Source of the DNA: Pseudomonadota bacterium
GTDB taxonomy: Bacteria > Pseudomonadota > Alphaproteobacteria > Caulobacterales > Aquidulcibacteraceae
DNA: 64,000 bases
NCBI GenBank assembly: GCA_020161405.1
Contig: JAIUOD010000004.1
Location: forward strand, 248,001 to 312,000
Reading direction: 5' to 3'
Every line of letters begins with the position of its first letter. The first letter of the stretch is position 1. Of this stretch, positions 17,163-27,135 are shown piece by piece. The position numbers were made by a program, and so were the translations under genes. Under the pieces are notes generated by a model, which made no database searches, was not told where the DNA came from, and saw nothing but the letters and a program-made list of their open reading frames with translations.

Positions 17163-17501
17163 ATGAAAAGAGTGAATATTTATGTAAATCAAATTTCCCA
17201 ATTTCTTCAAAGTCACCGAATGTTGAACTTTGCGTTCAATCTTATGGTCGCTTTTATAGCTTCAATATTTATTGCAAGTGCGGCCTTCGCACTTCCTTGG
17301 GAATCCCCCCTCCAACAAGTTCGCCAATCAATTTCAGGCCCAGTTGCAATGGGCATTTCAATCATCGCCATTGTTGCGGCTGGCGCAACTCTAATCTGGG
17401 GTGGCGAGATTAATGGCTTCGCCAGAACCATGGTTTTCATTGTGTTGGTGGTTTCAGTAATAGTTGGTGCCAATAGCATCATTGGTATTTTTGCAGGCTA
17501 G
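17163..17501 (+). CDS. trbC: TrbC pilin (VirB2-like)
   Basis: 112 residues with a long N-terminal signal region (cut near AFALPWESP) and two membrane segments joined by a short loop (GGEINGFAR), the standard shape of conjugative pilin precursors. RP4 TrbC is cyclised after processing. Whether that happens here cannot be seen. It is 29 bp after trbB and 3 bp before trbD. Confidence 0.85.
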   Translation: MKRVNIYVNQISQFLQSHRMLNFAFNLMVAFIASIFIASAAFALPWESPLQQVRQSISGPVAMGISIIAIVAAGATLIWGGEINGFARTMVFIVLVVSVIVGANSIIGIFAG

Positions 17502-17503
17502 TT

Positions 17504-17785
17504 ATGAGCCTAAGACGAACACCACTTTCACGCGCATTGAACCGTCCGAATTTAATAGCGGGCGGGGAGCGCAAGCTAGTTTTACTAGCCGCCCTAATTT
17601 GCTTCGCACTTATATTCTCTGCACTTAATTGGTTTACGGCCATTGCCGCAATCATAATTTGGTTTGGCTCAATTGCCGCCCTTAGACAAATGGCAAAAGC
17701 TGATCCGCAAATGAGCGAAATATATCTGCGAAGCATCAAATACCAAGGATATTACCCAGCGAGGTCAAAACCCTTTCAAAAATAG
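17504..17785 (+). CDS. trbD: TrbD (VirB3-like) inner-membrane protein
   Basis: 93 residues with two adjacent hydrophobic segments (about 25-60) between a basic N-terminus (LSRALNRPNLIAGGERK) and a polar tail (MAKADPQMSEIYLRSIKYQ). This is the typical TrbD/VirB3 shape that docks with the TrbE ATPase, whose gene follows 39 bp later. Confidence 0.85.
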   Translation: MSLRRTPLSRALNRPNLIAGGERKLVLLAALICFALIFSALNWFTAIAAIIIWFGSIAALRQMAKADPQMSEIYLRSIKYQGYYPARSKPFQK

Positions 17786-17824
17786 ACCTTTCATAAATAG
17801 CCATTTAATAAAAGTGAGGCGACA

Positions 17825-20299
17825 ATGTTAGCAATCAAACAATTCCAAGAAACTGCCAAAGGCATGCCAGATTTATTAAATTGGGCGGCCCTTATAGATG
17901 ATGGGATTGTCTTGGGCAAAGACGGCTCACTTATGGCTGGCTTTTATTATCGCGGTTCAGATTTAGCCAGTGCCACACCTGAAGAGAAAAATTATATTTC
18001 AGCGAGAATAAATGCTTCTATGTGCCAATTAGGTTCTGGATGGGTAACTTGGCATGACGCCATAAGATTGCCCGCTGAAACCTATCCTGCAGCCTATCGC
18101 TCACATTTTCCTGATAGGATTTCAGAACTAATTGATGAAGAACGCCGCAAAGACTTTATGACCGAAGGCGAACATTTTGAGAGCGAATATGTTCTTATCT
18201 TAATGTATACTCCACCCCTTAGGCGCGACAGTAAAATCCAAGATTATCTTTATGATGAAGATAAAAATCTAAAAGGAATTTCACCGGCTTCTAAAATCCT
18301 TGATCAATTCAAAAAAGCCATCAATGAAATGCATGATAGATTGAGCAATTACCTATCGTTGCGCCGAATGAAGAGCTTTGAATTTGAAGACGAAAATGGT
18401 CGCAAACATTTACGCGATGATTTGGTCAATTATCTGCAATTCTGCCTGACTGGCGAATTAAATCCAGTCAACATCCCTCCCATTCCAATGTATATGGATG
18501 CCTATATTGGCAATGTCGAAACCTATGTTGGTGACACACCAAAAATTGGTGAGAATTTCATAGCCTCTGTAGCCATAGATGGCTTTCCAGCTGAATCCTA
18601 TGTTGGAATTCTTGATATATTGGATCATTTGCCAATTACCTATCGCTGGTCTTCACGCTTTATCTATCTCGAGCAATATGAAGCGGTAATAGAGCTTAAT
18701 AAATATCGCCGCCAATGGAAGCAAAAGGTGCGTGGTTTTTGGGCGCAAATGTTTCGCACCGAAGGCGGGGTAATCGATGAAGATGCACTAATGATGCAAC
18801 GTGAATCCGAAGGCGCGATTGCTGACGCTAATAGCGGCGTGGTGCTTTATGGCTATTACACGCCAGTTGTGGTGGTCTATGCCAAATCCTCTGAAATCGC
18901 GCTTGAGAATGCAAGATTAGTGGCTAAGCAAATCAGACGTGAAGGCTTTTCAGCAAGAATTGAAACCGTCAATGCAATGGAAGCCTATCTTGGCTCAATT
19001 CCTGGTCATCCTATCCCAAACATTAGACGACCATTCCTTCACACTCTATCACTTACTGATTTAGTTCCAATGTCTTCAGTTTGGGCAGGACGTGAAAACA
19101 ACCCCTGCCCTTTCTATCCAACCAATTCACCCCCCTTACTTCATGCTGCGACTTCGGGCACGACACCATTTCGCTTGAACCTTCATGTTGGCGATGTTGG
19201 GCATACTCTGATTTTTGGACCGACTGGTGCCGGTAAATCAACTCTACTTGGCTTAATCGCCGCGCAATTTCGCCGTTACCCCAAAGCTCGAATTACCGCC
19301 TTTGATAAAGGCCGATCAATGATGCCATTGGTTTTAGCAACAGGAGGAAAGCATTATGATATCGCGGGAGACCATAATCATATTGGCATGTGCCCACTTG
19401 CTCATTTGGACAATGAAAATGATGTTTCTTGGGCAAATGATTGGTTAGCAACACTTTTTGAATTGCAAACCAATCGCCCACCAAGTCCCAACCAAAGAGA
19501 AGCCATTTATCGCGCCATAAAATTAATGCGCGATAATCAGGATGAATTTGGCAATCCATCACTTCATGGGCGAACCATGACCGATTTCATTGCAACCGTG
19601 CAAGATGAAGAAATTCGTTCAGCTTTAAGTTTCTATACTTTGCAAGGCTCGATGGGGCGCTTGCTTGATAATGAAAAAGACGAATTATCAAACAGCCTAT
19701 TTTCGGTTTTCGAAATTGAAGAATTAATGGGAATGGGAGAGAAGAGCCTTATTCCAGTTTTACTCTATTTATTCAGACGCTTTGAACGTTCACTTGATGG
19801 CTCGCCAGCAATGTTAATCTTAGACGAAGCCTGGGTAATGCTAGGTCATCAAACATTTCGTGAAAAAATCCGTGAATGGCTTAAAGTATTGCGTAAAGCC
19901 AATTGCGTGGTGGTTCTTGCAACTCAATCTTTATCGGATGCGGTCAAGTCAGGTATTTTAGATGTCTTGCTTGAAGCCTGCCCTACTAAAATTCTTCTTC
20001 CCAATGAAGAGGCAGATAAATCTGGCACTGAAAATATCGTTGGCCCGCGCGATCTTTATAAAACATTCGGAATGAATGATGCGCAAATCGAAATTATTCG
20101 CGGTGCCACCAAGAAGAAACATTATTATTTCGTCTCACCCGAAGGACGCAGATTATTCGACCTTAATTTAGGCCCGATTGCGCTTTCATTCGTAGGTGTC
20201 TCCGACAAAGAACAATTATCACGCGTGCGTGAGTTGTCGCAAAGATATGGCGATGACTGGCCATATCAATGGTTAAAGGAAAGGAATGTTAAATTATGA
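17825..20299 (+). CDS. trbE: TrbE conjugation ATPase (VirB4-type)
   Basis: 824 residues with the CagE/TrbE N-terminal domain and a C-terminal AAA motor. Walker A GPTGAGKST lies near residue 465, Walker B in AMLILDEAWVML, and the VLATQSLSDAVKSGI segment is family-typical. It energises substrate transport and pilus assembly at the inner membrane. Its stop overlaps the trbJ start (TTATGA). Compared with the second copy it lacks three residues (QNP) near the CPLAHL segment and has a few extra residues before GRTMTDF. Confidence 0.93.
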   Translation: MLAIKQFQETAKGMPDLLNWAALIDDGIVLGKDGSLMAGFYYRGSDLASATPEEKNYISARINASMCQLGSGWVTWHDAIRLPAETYPAAYRSHFPDRISELIDEERRKDFMTEGEHFESEYVLILMYTPPLRRDSKIQDYLYDEDKNLKGISPASKILDQFKKAINEMHDRLSNYLSLRRMKSFEFEDENGRKHLRDDLVNYLQFCLTGELNPVNIPPIPMYMDAYIGNVETYVGDTPKIGENFIASVAIDGFPAESYVGILDILDHLPITYRWSSRFIYLEQYEAVIELNKYRRQWKQKVRGFWAQMFRTEGGVIDEDALMMQRESEGAIADANSGVVLYGYYTPVVVVYAKSSEIALENARLVAKQIRREGFSARIETVNAMEAYLGSIPGHPIPNIRRPFLHTLSLTDLVPMSSVWAGRENNPCPFYPTNSPPLLHAATSGTTPFRLNLHVGDVGHTLIFGPTGAGKSTLLGLIAAQFRRYPKARITAFDKGRSMMPLVLATGGKHYDIAGDHNHIGMCPLAHLDNENDVSWANDWLATLFELQTNRPPSPNQREAIYRAIKLMRDNQDEFGNPSLHGRTMTDFIATVQDEEIRSALSFYTLQGSMGRLLDNEKDELSNSLFSVFEIEELMGMGEKSLIPVLLYLFRRFERSLDGSPAMLILDEAWVMLGHQTFREKIREWLKVLRKANCVVVLATQSLSDAVKSGILDVLLEACPTKILLPNEEADKSGTENIVGPRDLYKTFGMNDAQIEIIRGATKKKHYYFVSPEGRRLFDLNLGPIALSFVGVSDKEQLSRVRELSQRYGDDWPYQWLKERNVKL

Positions 20300-21048
20300 A
20301 AACTTCTGCAAATATAAATTCAAAGCGCCGTATTTTCGTTTCAACAATAAGCCTTATGGCGGCATTGGGTATTGCAATCCCCGATTTTGCCCCAACCAAA
20401 GCCCATGCCATCGGCTCAATCGTTTACGATCCAACAGCGGTTGCGCGTCTCATTGATCAGTTAAACCGCCAATTGCAACAATTGCAAATCGCGCAACAAC
20501 AATTAAATGATATGGTGGTGAACACTGCGACCTTGCCTGCCCAACAATGGGGGCAAACAATGCAAAACATCAATCGCGTCAATCAATTAATGAATAATGT
20601 TCAATCTTTGTCCTATCAAGGAAATAATATTGAACAGCAAATTCGCCAAAGATACCAAGGCTATAGTGCTTACTCTGGAAGCGGTTCAACTTCCATTACC
20701 GGAAAATATAATCAATGGAGCAATGAAACCAATTCTTCTATTCAAGCCACTATGGCGGCTCTTGGAATGCAAAATAGTCAAATGGATGATGAAGATGCGT
20801 TGATGCGCCAATTAGAAGCTATGGGCAATAGTGCCCAAGGGCGCATGCAAGCGGCACAAGTGGGCAATCAAATGGCGGCGCAAGCGGTTCGCCAAACTCA
20901 AAAATTACGCCAATTAATGATGCTGCAAACTCAAATGCAAGCCAATTGGTATGCAAGCCAACAAGACGAAGCCGATGTCAAAGCTGCGGCAAGCGGTCGT
21001 CTTCATAAATCTCGTGAATTCAAAACCACTGGTGGAAAGAGATATTAA
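20296..21048 (+). CDS. trbJ: TrbJ (VirB5-like) mating-bridge protein
   Basis: 250 residues. A signal peptide (cut near KAHAIGS) is followed by the TrbJ hallmark GSIVYDPTAVARLIDQLN and Gln-rich coiled-coil helices. It is expected to be periplasmic or at the pilus tip. It overlaps trbE by 4 bp, and its last base is the first of the trbL ATG. No trbK entry-exclusion gene lies between trbJ and trbL. Confidence 0.88.
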   Translation: MKTSANINSKRRIFVSTISLMAALGIAIPDFAPTKAHAIGSIVYDPTAVARLIDQLNRQLQQLQIAQQQLNDMVVNTATLPAQQWGQTMQNINRVNQLMNNVQSLSYQGNNIEQQIRQRYQGYSAYSGSGSTSITGKYNQWSNETNSSIQATMAALGMQNSQMDDEDALMRQLEAMGNSAQGRMQAAQVGNQMAAQAVRQTQKLRQLMMLQTQMQANWYASQQDEADVKAAASGRLHKSREFKTTGGKRY

Positions 21049-22373
21049 TGGAACAAAATATAAGGGCAATTAGCGCATATTTGATAATTGGCAATATGAT
21101 TGCAATTGCCTTTATTCCAAACTTTGCCAATGCGGCAACCGTTTCACCCGAAGTTCTAAATGCTGTGCCTGATTTATTTCAAGCACGATTTCAAGGAATG
21201 CAAGGAGCATTATTGGGCTATGCAAGAAATCTCTTTATGATTTTAGCTGGTATTGAATTTAGCTATGCCATGATTTCAATTGCATTTAAGCGTGGCGATC
21301 TTGGTGATGTTGCTGCCGCACTTGTTCAACAAATCTTATTTATCGGCATAGGATTATTCATAATCCAAAATGGCGCAAATCTTGGCAATATTATCGTACA
21401 AAGTTTTGGGCAAGCTGGTGGCGGAGCTGCAAGTTCAGTTGGTGGAAGTGCGGGCCTTAGCCCCGCCGATATTTTCAACTCTGGAATGAGCGTTGGTCAG
21501 GCGATGCTTGATAAAATGACGCTCACGGAAATTGCTGACAGCATTGTTATCGGCATAACTGCCATTGTGACCATGGTGGTCTTTGCACTTATTGTTGCCA
21601 TGATGATTATGACTTTAGTGGCTGCATGGGGTATCTCAACCATGTCGGTTCTATTCCTTGGATTTGCGGGTTCTCGCTGGACAAAGGATGTTGCTTATAA
21701 AGCTATAATCGGTGTGATTGGAGTTGGCGCAAAATTATTTGTGATGCAAATCATAGTTGGCGTCGGGCAAACTTTATTTTCTGATTTAGCCACTGCGGGC
21801 ATTGATGACATTAATGATGCCATCATTATACTTGGCTTTGCGGTTGTAATGCTTGCCTTAGTCAAAATCATTCCTGATATGGTGCAGGCAGTTATAAGTG
21901 GCGCAACCTTCACAGGTGGTGGCGCATTGGTTGGTGCAATGGGTGGCATTGCTGCAGGCGGTGCTGGAGCTGCGGCGGCACTAAGTTCAGCAGGTGAAGC
22001 TATTGCGGGTGCTGGCATGGCCGCAAATAGCGCAGGCAAATTAGCAAGTGAGCAATTAAAATCCTCATCTAATTCTGAGACTGCACCTCAAGGCACAGCT
22101 TCACAATTTATGACCACAGCGGCCATGGCAACTGGTAACTTAGCTAAAGCGGCAATGGCAGATATTGGATCACGTTTGAGCGGTCAACATATGGGCTACG
22201 GCACAATGGGTGGTCGCATGTCTGCCGATATGGATAATCAGACAAGCCAATTGCAACAATCGCAAATCGCTAATGATGCAGCATCTGGTGACAATTCAGG
22301 CCCAATTCAAACCCAATTAAAAACCCAATCACAAGAGAAACCGCAAGAGGAGAATTCAATCGAGGCCGATTAG
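21048..22373 (+). CDS. trbL: TrbL (VirB6-like) polytopic membrane protein
   Basis: 441 residues with a signal-like N-terminus, about six membrane segments in residues 60-290, then an Ala/Gly-rich segment and a polar Ser/Gln/Asn-rich C-terminal tail (QSQEKPQEENSIEAD). This fits TrbL/VirB6 of the inner-membrane translocation channel. It overlaps trbJ by one base. A 96-bp gap separates it from trbF. Confidence 0.88.
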   Translation: MEQNIRAISAYLIIGNMIAIAFIPNFANAATVSPEVLNAVPDLFQARFQGMQGALLGYARNLFMILAGIEFSYAMISIAFKRGDLGDVAAALVQQILFIGIGLFIIQNGANLGNIIVQSFGQAGGGAASSVGGSAGLSPADIFNSGMSVGQAMLDKMTLTEIADSIVIGITAIVTMVVFALIVAMMIMTLVAAWGISTMSVLFLGFAGSRWTKDVAYKAIIGVIGVGAKLFVMQIIVGVGQTLFSDLATAGIDDINDAIIILGFAVVMLALVKIIPDMVQAVISGATFTGGGALVGAMGGIAAGGAGAAAALSSAGEAIAGAGMAANSAGKLASEQLKSSSNSETAPQGTASQFMTTAAMATGNLAKAAMADIGSRLSGQHMGYGTMGGRMSADMDNQTSQLQQSQIANDAASGDNSGPIQTQLKTQSQEKPQEENSIEAD

Positions 22374-22469
22374 AAGTGCTACAAACCAAACCCGAACCCA
22401 AACTAAAGTGAAAATACGAAAGTGAAGCAATTGAATAATTAAAACCCAACTAAGCGAAAGGTAATGATC

Positions 22470-23174
22470 ATGTTTCATAGCAAAGCAAGAAACCCAAATA
22501 TAGCCTCGGCAATACCCAATTCCGATGAACAGACCAATCCATATTTATCGGCACGACGAGAATGGAATGAACGCTATGGCTCTTACATTTCGCAAACAAG
22601 GAATTGGCAAATCGCCGCGATTGCATCATTGGCTGTAGCAGGACTTGCTTGTGGCGGCCTCGCTTGGGTTGGCTCTCAAAGCAAAATCACGCCTTATGTG
22701 GTTGAAGTCGATAAATTAGGTGACACCATTGGCGTGGGTGTAGCTGATAAAGCTGCCACTCCTGATACAAGAGTAATTCGTGCCCAACTTGCAAATTGGA
22801 TAACTAATGCCCGCAGTGTCTATTTCGATGCTGCCGCCGAAAATAAAGCGGTCAATAACGCCTATGCTTTGGTTGGCAATAACACCCCAGCATTTCGCAC
22901 TTTGGCTGATTTCCATACAGCATTTCAACCTTTTGAGCGCGCAAAAACTGAAAGTGTCTCAATCTCGGTTGAATCGGTATTGCCAATAACCAAGGATTCA
23001 TACCGCGTAGAATGGCGCGAAGAAATTCGCGAACGTGATGGGCGAGTTTTAAGCAATACCAATTGGCAAGCCCAAGTCGGCATTTCTATCGTGCCACCAA
23101 CCGAAGAAGCTCATGCCCTTATCAATCCTATGGGCATAATCATTAATGCCATTAGCTGGTCTCAAAGAATTTAG
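22470..23174 (+). CDS. trbF: TrbF (VirB8-like) assembly protein
   Basis: 234 residues from the ATG at 22470. An upstream ATG at 22464 is only 3 bases from the AAAGG site and is not matched in the second copy, while 22470 gives good spacing and equal length. There is a short cytoplasmic N-terminus (NPYLSARREWNERYGSYI), one membrane segment, and a periplasmic VirB8-like domain ending INAISWSQRI. The protein nucleates the core complex. Confidence 0.9.
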   Translation: MFHSKARNPNIASAIPNSDEQTNPYLSARREWNERYGSYISQTRNWQIAAIASLAVAGLACGGLAWVGSQSKITPYVVEVDKLGDTIGVGVADKAATPDTRVIRAQLANWITNARSVYFDAAAENKAVNNAYALVGNNTPAFRTLADFHTAFQPFERAKTESVSISVESVLPITKDSYRVEWREEIRERDGRVLSNTNWQAQVGISIVPPTEEAHALINPMGIIINAISWSQRI

Positions 23175-23183
23175 GAGGTTGCC

Positions 23184-24263
23184 ATGCAAAATAAATATAT
23201 TCTCGTAATTTCAATGTGCGCCTTAATGGCTTTCTCCAATGCCGAAGCTAAAACCAATAATTCAAACACTAAACAAAAAGTGCAAAAACAAAAATCATCG
23301 GTTTCAAATGCCACATCCAAGTCAATGTCAAAGGTAAATGCAAAAGCAAAATCAAGGCTTCAAGTACCGGCAATTGGAGCGCAAGCGAACATGATTAATG
23401 CTTCGATATCAAATCCAATTCCACCAGCGCCAGATAGTGTCGTCACGGAAAAAGTGGCAATCGAGCGCAAATCGGTTCCACCTCCCCCTGCCAATTTAAT
23501 GTCGGGAAAAAATGCCACTCTTACCCATCGTGAGAATGCTGGAATGGCAATCGCTAAAAGCTTCTCCAACAATCAAGTCATGCCAACTCGCGGTGATGAA
23601 GGAGTTATAGTATTTCCTTTTGGCGAAACCATGCCTTCCATTGTTTGCGCACCTTTAATCGTGTGTGATATCACATTGCAGGCTGGTGAAGTGGTAAATG
23701 ATATTAATGTTGGCGACGCTGTGCGTTGGAAATTAAGCCCTGCTACCAGTGGTTCTGGTATGAACACTACTACTCATGTCATCGTCAAACCAACTGATGC
23801 TGCCTTACAAACTAACGCCATAATCACCACTGATCGGCGCACTTATGTTTTGAAATTGGTAAGTCGACGCACCGATTATATGGCGCGTATTTCCTTTACT
23901 TATGCCGATGACACACAAGAACAATGGCGCAATTATCGTGCACGTCTTGGGGTTCAAGCAAATGGTGAAAATGCGCCTTCAAGTGAACTCAATTTCAATT
24001 ATGAAATCTCAGGGTCAAAACCAAAGTGGAAGCCAGTTCGGGTTTATAATGACAATAAAAAAACATACATTGAATTCCCTGAAGCCATCAAAAATTCGGA
24101 AGCGCCCGCCCTCTTAGTTTTAGATGATAGCAATCAAGAACAATTGGTCAATTACCGTGTGCTTGGCACCAAATATGTCGTTGATAAAATCTTTGATAGC
24201 GCAGAATTAATCGGCGGCACTGGCAATAAACAAACCAAAGTCACAATTTCTCGGAGGGATTAG
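23184..24263 (+). CDS. trbG: TrbG (VirB9-like) core-complex protein
   Basis: 359 residues: a signal peptide, a Lys/Ser-rich linker (35-60), a proline patch (SVPPPPANL), and the VirB9 fold from about residue 125 (GVIVFPFGETMPSIVCAPL...). Cysteines in VCAPLIVCD are conserved in both copies. It should form the periplasmic and outer-membrane ring with TrbI and the small lipoprotein. Confidence 0.9.
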   Translation: MQNKYILVISMCALMAFSNAEAKTNNSNTKQKVQKQKSSVSNATSKSMSKVNAKAKSRLQVPAIGAQANMINASISNPIPPAPDSVVTEKVAIERKSVPPPPANLMSGKNATLTHRENAGMAIAKSFSNNQVMPTRGDEGVIVFPFGETMPSIVCAPLIVCDITLQAGEVVNDINVGDAVRWKLSPATSGSGMNTTTHVIVKPTDAALQTNAIITTDRRTYVLKLVSRRTDYMARISFTYADDTQEQWRNYRARLGVQANGENAPSSELNFNYEISGSKPKWKPVRVYNDNKKTYIEFPEAIKNSEAPALLVLDDSNQEQLVNYRVLGTKYVVDKIFDSAELIGGTGNKQTKVTISRRD

Positions 24264-24265
24264 TC

Positions 24266-24718
24266 ATGCTAAAACGATTTTCGATCTTATTTGCTTTTAC
24301 AATGACGCTTGGTGGTTGTGCCTCAATTGATGCCGTCAAACAAAATTTTACCAAATCAGAAATTTCGTCGGCAATTAATGAGCGCTCTGATTATATTTCG
24401 ACTGCAATTGCCGATTGGATAAGTGAAGAAGCAGATTCAAGTCACACCAAGAATATTGATTTTTCGCAAATGAAAACCTCAAGCAATGACGATATACTAA
24501 AACCTATTATCATGGTGAAATTACAAAATAACGGTTTGAATATCGCCACTAATAATGATGCTTCAAATTTGAAAGCGCAATATGTTGTGAGTGAAATTGA
24601 CGATAAAATATTGATACGAATTCGCGCAAACACGCACGAAGCTACCCGCCTTTTCACTAAAGGTGACGGCAATTCAATAATCCCCGCTTCACCACTTACA
24701 ATAAGGGCAAATCCATGA
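24266..24718 (+). CDS. trbH: TrbH-like lipoprotein
   Basis: 150 residues with a lipoprotein signal (lipobox LGGC, Cys18) and a small soluble domain. Its position between trbG and trbI is that of RP4 trbH, and in VirB terms it would be the VirB7-like lipoprotein that stabilises VirB9. Sequence similarity to RP4 TrbH could not be judged, so the name rests on position and the lipobox. It overlaps the trbI start by 4 bp. Confidence 0.7.
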   Translation: MLKRFSILFAFTMTLGGCASIDAVKQNFTKSEISSAINERSDYISTAIADWISEEADSSHTKNIDFSQMKTSSNDDILKPIIMVKLQNNGLNIATNNDASNLKAQYVVSEIDDKILIRIRANTHEATRLFTKGDGNSIIPASPLTIRANP

Positions 24719-26016
24719 ACACCGCTTCTCAAAATATAGATGCGCCTGATGCATCACCTTCATTATTGGGTCATGCGCCAACTCGTGGAGTTGGTGTAAG
24801 GCGCCTAAACAATGTGCCTAAATATATTGCAATAGGGCTTGGGGTTTCGGTTGTGGCATTGATGATGTATGCCACGATTGCCAGAGGTAACCAGCAATAT
24901 AAGAAGACGGATACTTCGCTTAAAGCCTCACAATCTTCAACACCGCCAAGAGAAGTGGCACAAACCCAAGACCCCAATATCGCGCAAACTGCGTTACCGC
25001 TCAAAGATGTGGCAGTTTCAAATACAGCGCAGGGCAATCAAGTTCCTTCGATAAATGACCCCCAGCAACAACAAATCCCTCCATCAAATTCAAACGTAAC
25101 GCCAAGTCCCTCACCTCCACCACCATCGCCTTATGCGGATCAATGGGCGACATATAAGCAAAAGCAGACATCGGCTAATCAAACCCGCGAAAGCGCTTTA
25201 ACGGCTGCATTAAATGCGCCAACGAATGTTCAATCTTCATCGTCAAATAATTCAAATTCGGCTTCAAACTTAGTGTATGGCGCTGGAACAAGTGTTGGCG
25301 CCGGGCAGAACCCAAGCGGCGCAAGCGATTCAGCGGGTGACAATGATAGTGAGTTCAATGGTCAATACGCCAAACGTAATTTCCTGCAACAAAGAAATTA
25401 CGCAAGTAATTATTCTTCTGCTTCGAAAATGCCCGCTATTTCGCCCTATGAATTAAAGGCTGGTTCAATTATACCTGCGCTAATGATAGGGGGTTTAAAT
25501 TCAGACTTACCAGGCCAAATTATTGGGCAGGTTTCGGAGAATGTTTATGATAGTGCAACTGGCAAACATCTTCTTATTCCGCAAGGTGCCCGACTTGTTG
25601 GCACTTATGATAATTCGGTCACATCAGGTCAAAGTCGTGTGTTGGTAGCATGGAATAGGATCATATTTTCTGATGGCTCATCGCTAAATTTAGATTTAAT
25701 GCCAACGACTGACCAAAGTGGATATGCAGGCTTTAATGACAAGGTGAATAATCATTATCGCCAAACATTTGGCTCAGCACTTCTTATGTCAATTTTCTCT
25801 GCAGGTGTGCAAGTTTCCCAACCCCAAGCCACCAATGGTCAGAACGTCACCAGCGGTCAAACTATAGCAGGCGCAATTGGGCAACAATTAGGGCAAGCTG
25901 GAAGCCAAATAATGCAACGCAATATTCGGGTGCAACCGACTTTGCAGATTAGGGCGGGTTATCGGTTCAACGTGAGCGTCACAAAGGATTTTATTATTAA
26001 TCCTGTCCAAAACTAG
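24715..26016 (+). CDS. trbI: TrbI (VirB10-like) core-complex protein
   Basis: 433 residues: a cytoplasmic N-terminus, one membrane segment (about 38-55), a long Pro/Gln/Ser-rich periplasmic linker with PSPSPPPPSP, and the C-terminal VirB10 barrel (SPYELKAGSIIPALMIGGLN, later QSRVLVAWNRI). It spans both membranes and senses ATP-driven changes to gate the channel. It is the last gene of the operon, followed by a strong terminator. Confidence 0.92.
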   Translation: MNTASQNIDAPDASPSLLGHAPTRGVGVRRLNNVPKYIAIGLGVSVVALMMYATIARGNQQYKKTDTSLKASQSSTPPREVAQTQDPNIAQTALPLKDVAVSNTAQGNQVPSINDPQQQQIPPSNSNVTPSPSPPPPSPYADQWATYKQKQTSANQTRESALTAALNAPTNVQSSSSNNSNSASNLVYGAGTSVGAGQNPSGASDSAGDNDSEFNGQYAKRNFLQQRNYASNYSSASKMPAISPYELKAGSIIPALMIGGLNSDLPGQIIGQVSENVYDSATGKHLLIPQGARLVGTYDNSVTSGQSRVLVAWNRIIFSDGSSLNLDLMPTTDQSGYAGFNDKVNNHYRQTFGSALLMSIFSAGVQVSQPQATNGQNVTSGQTIAGAIGQQLGQAGSQIMQRNIRVQPTLQIRAGYRFNVSVTKDFIINPVQN

Positions 26017-26032
26017 CTCATCTTAGAGAATA

Positions 26033-26431
26033 TCATCCAATTTTTGGAGGCGAAACAAAGACATATTTTGTTTCGCTTTTTTGTCTTGGCTTTATGTTAT
26101 CAAATAGCGTATTTGCTCGCAGCATCCCAACTATTGGAAAATACTTCATTGCAAGGGCACTAAACAAAAAACTATAAAACCAACCATGAACTGAAACTAT
26201 CTGCCAAGTTTGCGTATTAATTCCGAAAGCAAAAATGTGAGAAAAACTATTTGACCAATTTCCATTTAATAACGGCACAAAACTATAAATAATTATTGCT
26301 AAAATTGATGCAGAAAAGACAAGAAAATTTACCAGTGCAACCAATTGCCAGACGACGAAAGCCACACAAACAATTGCAAAAACTGCAACGCGATTTAATA
26401 AGTTGAATGCGGATTTTGTAATATTATTCAT
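26033..26431 (-). CDS. Four-helix membrane protein, unknown function
   Basis: 132 residues with about four hydrophobic segments (13-35, 38-55, 82-95, 98-110) and a basic tail (KPRQKSETKYVF). No family was recognised. It is convergent with trbI and downstream of the transglycosylase on the same strand. Such small membrane proteins in transfer regions sometimes act in entry exclusion, but there is no direct evidence here. Its C-terminal codons overlap the trb terminator hairpin. Confidence 0.55.
   Translation of the reverse strand: MNNITKSAFNLLNRVAVFAIVCVAFVVWQLVALVNFLVFSASILAIIIYSFVPLLNGNWSNSFSHIFAFGINTQTWQIVSVHGWFYSFLFSALAMKYFPIVGMLRANTLFDNIKPRQKSETKYVFVSPPKIG
26050..26082 (+). terminator. 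Rho-independent terminator of trb operon A
   Basis: Perfect 10-bp stem GCGAAACAAA/TTTGTTTCGC with a 7-base loop followed by six Ts, 33 bp after the trbI stop. It lies within the 3' coding end of the convergent gene at 26033-26431, so that gene's last codons double as a terminator. Confidence 0.85.
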
Positions 26432-26542
26432 TGAAGGAAAATAGCACTTTTAGGTCTAATAAACAACTAAAAAGCGTTCAAACTCCTAATAATTAATAGG
26501 CATTTCTTAGATACTATTAAATTCTATATAGCGATTGAAATT

Positions 26543-27133
26543 CTACCTTCGCGAATAAACCGCTGTCTCCGCAGTAAACGGATTTAAGACTTCAACCAAG
26601 ATTTCTTTGAAATTGTCAGGCGGGGGAGCTTTCAATGTGACACTAGCGTTTTTTATTTTGACCTCTTGAGCTTTTGATAGGCGCGCAGCGCTATTGCCTT
26701 TATAATATTTTGCAACATAACCGTTGCGAAATCCTTTAACCATACTTCCAGTGTTATATGCGGACAGCGCAGCACGAAGCGCATTTTCACCGGGGCCATA
26801 AATGTCGACTGCTTGTACATAGTTAGTTGAAAGAATTTTAGTGCCAATTCTAATATTAGTGCATGGATCAAACATTGCTTCGGTGCTTAGACCTAACCTT
26901 CGCATATTGGCGCTATTTATCTGCATTAATCCCATATCGATATTTTTACCATTGGCAATTAAGTTTCTTGCAACAAGTGCCGCCTCAGTTGCATTATTTG
27001 GTTTATGTCCATTTCTGCCACCAAAATTAACGCCAATCGCATAAGGATTACCAGCACTCTCAACTTGGATAATTGCTTTCACAGTGTCAGGATGGGTATT
27101 ATATGCGCATTGCGCAATTAGTGCGTCTAACAT
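26543..27133 (-). CDS. Lytic transglycosylase of the transfer system (VirB1/TrbN type)
   Basis: 196 residues with the SLT fold: catalytic Glu in IIQVESAGNPYAIG, then MGLMQINSANMRRLGL and ALSAYNTGS. I chose the ATG at 27133 over a TTG at 27139, because it has AGGGGA at good spacing and follows the traG stop by two bases. No obvious signal peptide is present, as in several VirB1-like enzymes. It opens peptidoglycan for the mating bridge and is encoded downstream of traG on the same transcript. Confidence 0.88.
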   Translation of the reverse strand: MLDALIAQCAYNTHPDTVKAIIQVESAGNPYAIGVNFGGRNGHKPNNATEAALVARNLIANGKNIDMGLMQINSANMRRLGLSTEAMFDPCTNIRIGTKILSTNYVQAVDIYGPGENALRAALSAYNTGSMVKGFRNGYVAKYYKGNSAARLSKAQEVKIKNASVTLKAPPPDNFKEILVEVLNPFTAETAVYSRR

Positions 27134-27135
27134 AT

